DNA from: Vibrio sp. | GTDB taxonomy: Bacteria > Pseudomonadota > Gammaproteobacteria > Enterobacterales > Vibrionaceae | Assembly: GCA_028131545.1 (NCBI GenBank) | Contig: JAOICL010000005.1 | Location: 1 to 64,000 of the forward strand | Length of the DNA: 64,000 nt | Direction of reading: 5' to 3' | In this document: in pieces, positions 19,340 to 28,500 of the stretch | Position numbering within the stretch: position 1 is the first letter of the stretch | Layout: every line of letters begins with the position of its first letter | The notes under the pieces: model-generated | The model's input: only the letters and a program-made list of their open reading frames with translations | What the model was told of the DNA's origin: nothing | Databases searched by the model: none | Position numbers and translations under genes: made by a program

Positions 19340-22300
19340 ATTTTTGGTGGTAGATTGAAACCAGTAAAGAAATCTTGCTTAAAGGGGTTTATTTTACCAC
19401 GGGTTTTAATCAATAAAGTGACCGCACTCTCGCCAGAAGAAAATTCTGCGAATGAAGTATCAGAATTTGTACGAGTAATGTGAGGTTGCAATAAACGTAA
19501 CCAATTCCAGCTACCAGAGTAATCTTGGTTCGCAATCAAAGACTGTTGAGACTTCATCGTAAATTGAAGTACATCGTTTTCAATGTCATCACCTTTCCAT
19601 AGCTCTTTTTTCCATAGCTTTGGTCCATGACGATAACGGAAGATAGGCTTCGAACTGGATATTTGAAACTCTGTTAAAGTCGGTGACATTTCATTGGCTT
19701 TGATTTGAAACTCAATAGAGACATTTTGAGGATCATTGATAAATAATGCCTTTTGAATGTTTTTACCCTTATCGTACATATTCCAGACATTTTGAGAAAT
19801 ACGGACACCGCTATTTCTTATTAAACCAGGTAAGTAAGGGACAAGATCCCTATCTTTTAAGAAAGATCGTAGATTCTTTTGATAAAAACTGTCTAATGTA
19901 CCACCGCTCTTAAAGAAGAGTTGTACATCTGCAATATCAGCGTCAACGTCTGATTCTTGCGTAAAAGGATAATAGGCTTGAATTGTCTGCTCATAAGGTG
20001 TCCAAACCATTCTTTCCCATTCATTATTAAGATATTCTTTAGTTAAATTAATAATTAAGCGATTAGTTTGATTCGCTATATCGCGAGTAACGGATTTACT
20101 GAGCTTATCTTGTTGATTCAAAGACGTTAAATTTGCCAATGTTTCAATTGGATTTTCAGCTGGTAAAGTCGCGGAGAGTTGTAAGAAAGCCATTTCTTGT
20201 GGGTTATTGCTTTCATAATACGCGCTAAGCCATTCTTTTACCTTATTAAAATGAGTGATTAGGTTATCAATAGGAGCTATTTTTTGCTCGTTAGGTTCGA
20301 GCTGCTGATGTATTGATTCAAAAGATAAACGTATCTGACGAGCGGATTCCTTTTTCTCGATATCAACAGGGGTAACATCTTCAGGCTTAGTGTCTGCTTC
20401 CAGCTTCATCTGAACAGGGGAGGTGAATTTACTGATCACTGAATAATAGTTATATAGTGGATTCTTGATATTCAATGTCACTAAGTTCAAATGTTGATTC
20501 AATAGAGTCGTACTGGTGAGACGCTTCAACTTAACGTTAGCGACAAATTCTTTCCAGAAAGCAATATAATCATTTTGATAGTTCTTTTTAAGCTCTCTAC
20601 TGATTCTGTATAACTCAGCAGTACTTGGAACTCCTCCAGTAACCCCTTCATAAGCGGTTAATGCTTCTTTAAGTAGATCTGAATCGACAGAGAGATTTAA
20701 TTCATTAAAGCCAGTCGGTGTATATAAGAAAGGAACGAGGTAGCCGATATAACCAGGAGTGAACTCAAAAAGCTGATTGAAATTTTCACCGAGTTCGCTA
20801 CGAATATCGATTCTTACATTTTGACTTGCCAGTTCCATGACATGTTCATAGAGTAATTGATCGATACCAGTTTGATTGATCACCTTCTGAGCAAGAGTTT
20901 GTAAATCGTAATTGGCTTTAATCGGAACCATGTTTTCTGTGAAAACATCATGTAGAAGAATTTTTAATTGTGCAACATTACTTGCATCGGCTTCACCTTG
21001 GTTTTCTAAAGCTTCAATGAAATAGATGTTTAACTCTTCAATATTAGAGCGATTTTGATTGAATAAAGTACGGTAGTTATTCAGTAATGATAGAGTTTTC
21101 GCTTGATCTTCTAGATTGACATAAACAAACAGATCCTTTTCAAGCGTGTTTTGAAGTGAAGGCAACAGCACTTGATTTAGCTCCGCAAGGTAAGCAGATT
21201 CAACTTGATCTTTTATCGTTGATCTTGGCATGAAGGGTAAAATATACCAAGGATCGTCTTGAAGATATAAATTGTAAATACGCTGTAATGAATAGAGCTT
21301 TGGAATATTATCAGACATATTTTCGATATCATAGGGAGCGTTTGCAATGTCTTCTTTGTAGCGATCCAAAAGAGTATGAGCTCGTTCTTCCCTTTCACTT
21401 TGATAATTAAAATCAAGTTTAATTACTGCTATCGTACTGACTAATAAAGCAAATAATAAACAAGTATAAGATAATTGGGTAAACCAAAGAAAGTTTTCTT
21501 TACGACGATTTACGCCGACAATATCACGTTCTTGAAGGAATACTTGAGTGGGTAGGTTTTGAATGAATAGGTTCTGTTGCGCACCGATATGTTCATTTTG
21601 AGGGTAGCTCTCATTACCTAAGCTTTCATTGACAACGGTTGCTAACAGATCTGTTTCTTCAATTGAACGAATGTTATGAGTAAAATAAAATCCACGAAAT
21701 TGTAATCCGTCGATTAATTGTTCACTCCGGTACAAGCGCTTGAAGAAGCGCCATAGATTTTGTTTAATTAATCCAAACTGAAAAGGGGCTGCCGCAATGG
21801 AATTACGATATTCTTGATTTAACTGGCTGGCCATTGAAAGGCTAATATTAGAGGTTAGTTGTTGGATTAAATGGTCAAATTCCTTATTGAACCATTCAGC
21901 ATCAATACCACCGTGTTTATTATAGGGGGTTGTAGCACCAAATACGTCATCGCGCTTAGTTTCATCAAACGCTGAAAAATAATGACAAAAATCAGCAATA
22001 CTGCCCATGTTGGACATGATGTTGTAAATCGGAATGTTTAAACCAAAAGCTTCATTGTATGATAATAGAGTCAGTTTATAATGATCGGCCATCAAATTAA
22101 GCGTGTCATTACTGTCTTGCAACGAGAGTACATCTGTCAATAAAAGGGCGCCATTAACGGCTTGTCTAGGACGGCATTTCAATAAACACTGTTTGATAGC
22201 TTCTACATATTCTGGCTGTTGATCATCGCCTGTGCTGATTGAAATACAAATTGAATTCTCTGAGCTCCAAAATAATATAGGGAAATCGATGTCATTACCA

Positions 22301-22707
22301 AAATCATCCGCGTTATAGGCTTCATACCCCATATAAGAAAGTATGGATTTATCATTGGTAATATCTTCGCTGAAGACAAGATAAATAGGGATGTCATAGC
22401 GAGTAAGAACATTTTTTTTCTTACATTGCTGTTTAATCATCCTTGTAAAATGCTTAATAAGTCGCTTTTTTCTAAGGTTAATTAATAAAGTGTTGTCATC
22501 AATTTTTGGTTTGTTTTTTGATTTAATGAAAAGGTAAAGACCAATTGAGCTTGCTAAAGCAAGGATGAGACTGACACCTAACGTCCACGAGAACCATTGG
22601 TTCAAAGGTGTAAAATAGGCCAACAAGCTACCTGTAATAAGAATGAAGACAAAGAGGCCGAAGGAAAATAATATCGGTTTCACGGTCTTTCCTTGTTTTG
22701 AAGCCAT
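19336..22707 (-). CDS. tssM: T6SS membrane subunit TssM (IcmF/VasK)
   Basis: 1123 aa; two N-terminal TMs, a third near residues 420-440, IcmF-like periplasmic region; position in T6SS operon. Confidence 0.9.
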   Translation of the reverse strand: MASKQGKTVKPILFSFGLFVFILITGSLLAYFTPLNQWFSWTLGVSLILALASSIGLYLFIKSKNKPKIDDNTLLINLRKKRLIKHFTRMIKQQCKKKNVLTRYDIPIYLVFSEDITNDKSILSYMGYEAYNADDFGNDIDFPILFWSSENSICISISTGDDQQPEYVEAIKQCLLKCRPRQAVNGALLLTDVLSLQDSNDTLNLMADHYKLTLLSYNEAFGLNIPIYNIMSNMGSIADFCHYFSAFDETKRDDVFGATTPYNKHGGIDAEWFNKEFDHLIQQLTSNISLSMASQLNQEYRNSIAAAPFQFGLIKQNLWRFFKRLYRSEQLIDGLQFRGFYFTHNIRSIEETDLLATVVNESLGNESYPQNEHIGAQQNLFIQNLPTQVFLQERDIVGVNRRKENFLWFTQLSYTCLLFALLVSTIAVIKLDFNYQSEREERAHTLLDRYKEDIANAPYDIENMSDNIPKLYSLQRIYNLYLQDDPWYILPFMPRSTIKDQVESAYLAELNQVLLPSLQNTLEKDLFVYVNLEDQAKTLSLLNNYRTLFNQNRSNIEELNIYFIEALENQGEADASNVAQLKILLHDVFTENMVPIKANYDLQTLAQKVINQTGIDQLLYEHVMELASQNVRIDIRSELGENFNQLFEFTPGYIGYLVPFLYTPTGFNELNLSVDSDLLKEALTAYEGVTGGVPSTAELYRISRELKKNYQNDYIAFWKEFVANVKLKRLTSTTLLNQHLNLVTLNIKNPLYNYYSVISKFTSPVQMKLEADTKPEDVTPVDIEKKESARQIRLSFESIHQQLEPNEQKIAPIDNLITHFNKVKEWLSAYYESNNPQEMAFLQLSATLPAENPIETLANLTSLNQQDKLSKSVTRDIANQTNRLIINLTKEYLNNEWERMVWTPYEQTIQAYYPFTQESDVDADIADVQLFFKSGGTLDSFYQKNLRSFLKDRDLVPYLPGLIRNSGVRISQNVWNMYDKGKNIQKALFINDPQNVSIEFQIKANEMSPTLTEFQISSSKPIFRYRHGPKLWKKELWKGDDIENDVLQFTMKSQQSLIANQDYSGSWNWLRLLQPHITRTNSDTSFAEFSSGESAVTLLIKTRGKINPFKQDFFTGFNLPPKI

Positions 22708-22738
22708 AAATAAGGTGCTCCTATCCTAAGTGAATGCG

Positions 22739-23896
22739 TTATTTAGAGTTTTTGATGATTAAAGAGCTGACACTTTCATGTGTTTGATACCACTTTTGAA
22801 TGTTATTAGCCTCTTCACGGCTATCGGCACGAATAATAACTCTAAAGTAGGATTTAAATTCTTCAATAGTTGGTCTAAAAGGACTGGTTTTGAGGTTTTC
22901 AACAAATGAAACTGACTCGGATTGTAGATTGAAAGTGGCCAACTGAACTGTCCAAGAAGAGAGAAGCTCGTCATTGGAGATAACAGGAGAGGTGAAGTCT
23001 GATTGTTGTGTCGAAACAAAATCGAGATCCTCGTCATCACTAATGAAAACGATATCAGCCGTTTGATTAGAGAGAACGTATTTCTGGCTATAATCTTCTA
23101 AGAAGACGAAATCTCTTGAACGTTGAGGTAAAGATTGTTGATACCAAAAGTTAGTCACAACAATAGCGGTGCCAACTAAACAGCCAAATATCAAGGTACT
23201 GATAAAAAACTTTTTATGTCGTGTCGGTTTACGTATGGTGGGTAAATTCGTTTTAATATGACTGGTTAATCCACCACTTTGTCGGTATATACTAATCACT
23301 TGCTCAAGTTGATGAGTAATACTTTTAAGGTCATCATTACCAAGATCGCGATATTTCCCTCTAAATCCGATACTTAAAAATATGTAAATGACCTCAAGTA
23401 AATCGACCATTTTTTGTGGTTGGCGTAACGCTTTCTCTGTGACGGTATAAAAAAGTTCGCCCCCATTACGCATGCCAAATAATTCACTGAGTAGCGTTTT
23501 ATTTTCCCATGAAACGTCTTCACCCCATTGTGTATAATTAATGAATTCGTCTAATACTACCGCATACAAAAAACATAATTTATCAATAACAGCGACAGGA
23601 TAGTGAAGTTCATTACCTTTTGCTTTAAGGGAGTTTATTTGATCTTTTAGAATAAAACGAAAATCAGCTAAATTATCAGGCTGAGGAATCGTTTTTATTT
23701 TTAAAATAAGGGCAAGTAACTCGCTACTGATATTCAATAATTGGTTTTCAGCTTTATCAAAATGTTTCAGAAACTCTTTTTGACCTTCTTGAGAATAAGC
23801 TGGGACCGTTAAGAAGGTCGCTCCATTATCAGAAACTTCTATTACTTTTTGTTTATTGCTGTCCCAAGCAATCGTTTCATCATCAAGATAATTCAT
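22739..23896 (-). CDS. tssL: T6SS TssL (DotU/VasF) with C-terminal SPOR-like domain
   Basis: DotU motifs (YAVVLDEFINYTQWG, GELFYTVTEKALRQP, YIFLSIGFRGKYRD), single TM, then SSWTVQLATFNLQSESVSFVENLK...YFRVIIRADSREEANNIQKWYQ resembling SPOR. Confidence 0.88.
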   Translation of the reverse strand: MNYLDDETIAWDSNKQKVIEVSDNGATFLTVPAYSQEGQKEFLKHFDKAENQLLNISSELLALILKIKTIPQPDNLADFRFILKDQINSLKAKGNELHYPVAVIDKLCFLYAVVLDEFINYTQWGEDVSWENKTLLSELFGMRNGGELFYTVTEKALRQPQKMVDLLEVIYIFLSIGFRGKYRDLGNDDLKSITHQLEQVISIYRQSGGLTSHIKTNLPTIRKPTRHKKFFISTLIFGCLVGTAIVVTNFWYQQSLPQRSRDFVFLEDYSQKYVLSNQTADIVFISDDEDLDFVSTQQSDFTSPVISNDELLSSWTVQLATFNLQSESVSFVENLKTSPFRPTIEEFKSYFRVIIRADSREEANNIQKWYQTHESVSSLIIKNSK

Positions 23897-23900
23897 ATGA

Positions 23901-25232
23901 CTACCTTAGGGCGTATAAAACAGCATCGAAGTTTGGAACTCGACTATCGACATGGAGTGCAATAGCATCTCGTGTATTGAGCATTTCTTGCCATGATTTA
24001 TCTGTTGTGTCGACCTCAAAATACGCAGTGCCTTGCATTGGTTTTAATTCGCTAGGTGCGACAGGTAGTGGTGTAAGTTTAACACCTGATAATGCGCTTC
24101 TAACTATCTCAACAATTTTTGAATTACTAGATAGCTTTGCAGATTCAGGGAATACATCTAGCAAATCTGAGACGCTTAACGTTGATTTAACACTTAATAC
24201 GAATCGACGTGTCGCAACGGAATTACTGTCTTTAATCATTGTTCTTAGTAAACGTCGTTTTTCAAATAGCGCATCATCCCAATTGAATTCAATCACTGAA
24301 TCTTGTTGGACAAGAGTCAGCATATTTCTTAAATTAGAAAATAGCGGGTTAAAATTTGAATACAATGAATCTAAGCGAAGAGGTTTTGCATCGGAAGCTA
24401 GTTGAGGCTGCAATGCCTGTAAAGCAGCTTCATAGGTTTTCAATTTTTGATAAATATCATGGGTGGGTACTTTAGGATTTTGTAATGTGATATCAAACCA
24501 AGGTAACCATGAATTCAATGTTTGGAACCACAGGTAATCTTGCATGAGCGACTGAGCACTCTTTTGACCTTGTCCAGCTTCAATACGATTTAAAAGACTG
24601 GTTGCTCGACTGTTTGTCAGTACTTGAATCTCTTTTAATTTTTCTACGATAAATTGAGATGCACCATAATGAAGACAGCTAGGAATAAATGATTTATCTA
24701 ACATAACCTCACCATTTTCACTGCATTCAAGAACCTTAGCGATAGGGACTAACGTAAAGCCAGATACATCTTCATTCTCTAGTTTAATTGAGATGTTTAG
24801 CTGAGCGATGCTGACTTCGACACTGGCATTTTCTGAAGTGGTTGTATCAAAGATATCAATTGACTTAGTGCTGTAACGGCTCTGTGAATTTAAGTCCGAC
24901 GTAAAATCATCATTTCCACGTAAAGAAATAGGAAGGGCTAAGTAAATAACACTATTGACGGTATTATCGGGAATAATACCGACGATATCAGTGGATAAAT
25001 TAAATTGAGTACCATCAGGGAAAATGCCAGAGCATTGGCTTAACACAAATTTACCTATTTTAAGCATATCCGTGTTTATAGAAAATTGTGTTAAACCATA
25101 ATAGGGTGCAATACCAGCTACCGTTTCTATTTGTTTATGTATGTAATTCTCTACATATCGATCTTGTTGCTGAAAGTGTTGTGGGGCGATAAACATACCT
25201 TCTTGCCACACTACTTTTTGATTTGCATCCAT
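23901..25232 (-). CDS. tssK: T6SS baseplate subunit TssK (VasE)
   Basis: MDANQKVVWQEGMFIAPQHFQQQDRYVENY typical TssK N-terminus; start moved to the ATG at 25232. Confidence 0.92.
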   Translation of the reverse strand: MDANQKVVWQEGMFIAPQHFQQQDRYVENYIHKQIETVAGIAPYYGLTQFSINTDMLKIGKFVLSQCSGIFPDGTQFNLSTDIVGIIPDNTVNSVIYLALPISLRGNDDFTSDLNSQSRYSTKSIDIFDTTTSENASVEVSIAQLNISIKLENEDVSGFTLVPIAKVLECSENGEVMLDKSFIPSCLHYGASQFIVEKLKEIQVLTNSRATSLLNRIEAGQGQKSAQSLMQDYLWFQTLNSWLPWFDITLQNPKVPTHDIYQKLKTYEAALQALQPQLASDAKPLRLDSLYSNFNPLFSNLRNMLTLVQQDSVIEFNWDDALFEKRRLLRTMIKDSNSVATRRFVLSVKSTLSVSDLLDVFPESAKLSSNSKIVEIVRSALSGVKLTPLPVAPSELKPMQGTAYFEVDTTDKSWQEMLNTRDAIALHVDSRVPNFDAVLYALR

Positions 25233-25285
25233 GTCTAAACCTTTTAGTTTTCTTTTTATAGGTAATTGATAAGTGTTATGTGTCT

Positions 25286-25777
25286 TTAAAAAATATGCCA
25301 CCAAGGTGACTTTGGTGTAATGACAGCAATATCAATTGTATTTTTATTGATATCTAAAGACAGGTATTGTTCTTCATCATTAGGCACTGACGTGATTGAT
25401 TTTGTTTGGCTGTTTTTAAATTGTGTAAATTCAGCAATAACGGCAATAAACTGTGTTTTTTTATCAATCGAAATCATTTTATCGACTTGGCTATCTGGTA
25501 GGATGATCGGTAATATTTCTTTTGAAATCAGATTATTGGCAAGTAATTCCGCATCATTATTGTAGAGATCAATAAAAGGGATCTGCTTAAAGCTTTGCTG
25601 ATCAGTTAACTGATAGATACGGACTAATATTGGGTTTGCACTGCTTTTCTCACTTGGATTGGAACTCGCATCTGCACTTATGTTTAGAGCATAACTAACA
25701 GATGTTGGTTCAGGTGAGGTACTGCAACCCATCGTTAATGCACTCAACATCAATAGAAATAACAATCTCATTACCAT
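25286..25777 (-). CDS. tssJ: T6SS outer-membrane lipoprotein TssJ (VasD)
   Basis: 163 aa lipoprotein (ALTMGC); NPILVRIYQLTDQQSFKQIPFIDLY typical of TssJ. Confidence 0.9.
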   Translation of the reverse strand: MVMRLLFLLMLSALTMGCSTSPEPTSVSYALNISADASSNPSEKSSANPILVRIYQLTDQQSFKQIPFIDLYNNDAELLANNLISKEILPIILPDSQVDKMISIDKKTQFIAVIAEFTQFKNSQTKSITSVPNDEEQYLSLDINKNTIDIAVITPKSPWWHIF

Positions 25778-26715
25778 TCCTCTTTGTTCTTTTGCATATT
25801 TTCTAAAAATAATGCTTTGAACTGACGGCGATATTCACCATTGTCATATCTATTTTGAAAATGTTTTTTGTATATTCTCCAGTACTTTCTCTGCTTACTT
25901 GTAAATAAACTACTGCCTATGTATTCATCAAATTGACTTTCTAAATAGGTAGGAGACATTTCACTCAAAAACTGTTCTATGGTTTCTTCTAATACATCTA
26001 AAAGCTGTGCATTAGGGATCATAGGGGTGTTATAACTCTGCTGAGAATTTTCAGTAATGGAGACTAACTTATTAATAGAAGCCTCAATCGAGTTAGGGAT
26101 TGGAGATGCAGAGATAAATTCATGTGCTGCACTTTGCTTTTTTATCGGTTCAGGCTTAATCTCATGGATTTCGATATGTTGCTTAACTTCATCAGATTCA
26201 AGGTCTTCAAAAGGGTCGAGAGAAAAAGGGTCATCCGATAGAATATGATTTTGAGAAAATGACTTTTCGTCTTTCGAAGATGGAGTGACATCTTCCGAAT
26301 CAAGGAAATCAAGATCATCGTTATTTACCTCAATGTTAAATTGAGATAGAAATGGGTCATTGTCTGGATCTTCTTTTTTACTATCAACATTCTCTGTTAC
26401 AGCCATGGTTGTAACCAATAAGCTGTATTGTTCTAGCTTAATGATATCGCCGTCTGATATTGGGTATTGTCTTTGATTTGATAATGGCTTGTCATTAAGC
26501 ATCAAAGGGTTCACGCCCATTCCTTGGAATAAATACCCTTGGTCAGATAAAACTATCTTAGCGTGAACACGAGATATACGTTTCTCTTGATCGGGAAGAA
26601 CAACGTCACACTGTGGTGAGCGTCCAATTTCTCCGCCGTTTTGTGGTAAATAGAAAACTCGTGAAGTCACAACCTCATTTTGTGGTACTGAAATGAGATG
26701 AATACTGATTCCCAT
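25771..26715 (-). CDS. tagH: FHA-domain T6SS-associated protein (TagH-like)
   Basis: FHA motif (GEIGRSPQCDVVLPDQEKRISRVHAKIVL) and TagH-like C-terminal region. Confidence 0.87.
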   Translation of the reverse strand: MGISIHLISVPQNEVVTSRVFYLPQNGGEIGRSPQCDVVLPDQEKRISRVHAKIVLSDQGYLFQGMGVNPLMLNDKPLSNQRQYPISDGDIIKLEQYSLLVTTMAVTENVDSKKEDPDNDPFLSQFNIEVNNDDLDFLDSEDVTPSSKDEKSFSQNHILSDDPFSLDPFEDLESDEVKQHIEIHEIKPEPIKKQSAAHEFISASPIPNSIEASINKLVSITENSQQSYNTPMIPNAQLLDVLEETIEQFLSEMSPTYLESQFDEYIGSSLFTSKQRKYWRIYKKHFQNRYDNGEYRRQFKALFLENMQKNKEEW

Positions 26716-26718
26716 AAG

Positions 26719-27480
26719 CTATCCTTCGCATTGTATGACTGCTTTATTGAAGCTGGTTAGAAAGCCGGTGTATTTTTGGAGAAACCGGTTTGAAAAATAT
26801 ACGCCCATATCTTTATTTTCAACATTAGTCGAACGGAAGTAGTCATTAGGTAACTCTGCGTTCTTAAGTTCAGATTTAAAGACAAGCTCATCTTCTAAAG
26901 CAACATCAATTTCCCTTTGTTTTAGAAGCTTTAATAATACTTTAGCATCTCGAGGCTGTTTGACGACATTAAAACCATGACGCTTTAACCAAAACCACTT
27001 ACTTGACCCAAATTTAGCTGAAAACTTAAGTTTAACTTTACTTAATTCATCTACCTTAGCTTGTACTCCAGGTCCGAAGTACCAGTTAAGCTTTTGTTGA
27101 GCTATGGTCGTTGATAATGTTGCATATTCATCTCTTTCTTGAGTTTTTGTTGCGACGAAGAATCCATGATGTGCACCACTATGAACTTTTAATTGAGCAT
27201 TAGACCATTTAGTCATCGTAATCTGATAGGGTTGCCCCATGTTACCTAACGCACATTTTACTTTGTCTAATGCGATGCCAAACATATCGCCATCATTGTG
27301 CACCTGATAGGGAGCCCATGCTTGGGTGGTTAGTAATAATCGATTAGGACCATTAGCTGCATAAGTTGATGAACTAAATGCTGTTAAGGCTAAAATAAGA
27401 CACATCGATATAGGTAGATCATTAGAAATAATCCGGTTCACTATGTTGTTTGAGTGACGTTTGTGATGTTTTATCATCAT
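26719..27480 (-). CDS. Extracellular solute-binding protein family 3-like
   Basis: 253 aa; signal peptide; LLTTQAWAPYQVHNDGDMFGIALDKVKCAL..., typical SBP_bac_3 N-terminus. Confidence 0.75.
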   Translation of the reverse strand: MMIKHHKRHSNNIVNRIISNDLPISMCLILALTAFSSSTYAANGPNRLLLTTQAWAPYQVHNDGDMFGIALDKVKCALGNMGQPYQITMTKWSNAQLKVHSGAHHGFFVATKTQERDEYATLSTTIAQQKLNWYFGPGVQAKVDELSKVKLKFSAKFGSSKWFWLKRHGFNVVKQPRDAKVLLKLLKQREIDVALEDELVFKSELKNAELPNDYFRSTNVENKDMGVYFSNRFLQKYTGFLTSFNKAVIQCEG

Positions 27481-28499
27481 TGGTTATCTCCAATGAGTTC
27501 CGACATTTTAAGAATAGAAACAGGAGGGTAGTAATCTAACTTTTTTGCAGCATTCATATTAACAATATAGGAATACTCACTCATGGCTTCAATCGGGATA
27601 TCTTTAACATTAATGTGATCAAATAGAATTTGCTTCGCTTTATAACCAGCAAATTGGCCAACATTGTAATAACGACTTACTATACCCAATAGAGCATTAT
27701 TTTTTCTTATTGGACTTTCAGTGGCTGAGAAGGTCATTAAATTGGCATCGTGTATTTGACTCACGATAACTTTACTATTCGAAATCACAAAAGAGTCTGG
27801 TGGTAAGTAAACCAGGTCAATATTATCCTCTTTCATTCTTTTTAAGTTCGACTGAAGGGAGCTAATATCAGGTTTTCCATCGGTAATTGAAAATGGATAT
27901 AAATGAACTCTCATTTTATGTTTGAAAGAATTTAAATGTAACTTATTTGCAGTAATGACAGAATTGTCTTCTTGAGGATTGAACAAAACCCCAATTTTTT
28001 TCACATGATTTAATTGTTTAATCGCTTTCAGCTGTACGGTATGAGGAACGATGTGGCTGACACCGGTGAAGTTTCTTGAGTGCTCATTTTTATCGCCAAC
28101 CAGCTTAGAGCCGACCGGATCAGTAACAATACTAAATACACTTGGAGTGCTTCCATTTAAGCTAAATTCTGTTGGGTTATACTCGGTTCCAATTAATGTA
28201 CGGGTGACAGTGGTACCAAAGGTATATACGAGATCAGGTTGTATCGTGTTGAGTGCTTTAATATTCGCATTGAGTTTATTTTTGTCTTTCTCAGCATCTA
28301 AATAAACAAATTTAACATTCCCCGTTCTATTGAGGTAATCCATAAATCCTCTTTCTGCGTCAGTAATACCACGCCAAAGAAGTAATGCGACGGTTTTCTG
28401 ATCTTCATCCGTTGCTGTAGATGCTAAAGCCAGTGTTGGAGAGAACAGTGTATTTAAAATAAAACTTAAGGTAATAAGTTGTTTGATTAATGTTGACAT
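27477..28499 (-). CDS. ABC-type substrate-binding protein (TrpX/PF04392-like)
   Basis: 340 aa; signal peptide; TVALLLWRGITDAERGF...IQPDLVYTFGTTVTRTLIGT...KKIGVLFNPQEDNSVIT. Confidence 0.8.
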   Translation of the reverse strand: MSTLIKQLITLSFILNTLFSPTLALASTATDEDQKTVALLLWRGITDAERGFMDYLNRTGNVKFVYLDAEKDKNKLNANIKALNTIQPDLVYTFGTTVTRTLIGTEYNPTEFSLNGSTPSVFSIVTDPVGSKLVGDKNEHSRNFTGVSHIVPHTVQLKAIKQLNHVKKIGVLFNPQEDNSVITANKLHLNSFKHKMRVHLYPFSITDGKPDISSLQSNLKRMKEDNIDLVYLPPDSFVISNSKVIVSQIHDANLMTFSATESPIRKNNALLGIVSRYYNVGQFAGYKAKQILFDHINVKDIPIEAMSEYSYIVNMNAAKKLDYYPPVSILKMSELIGDNQ

Positions 28500-28500
28500 A

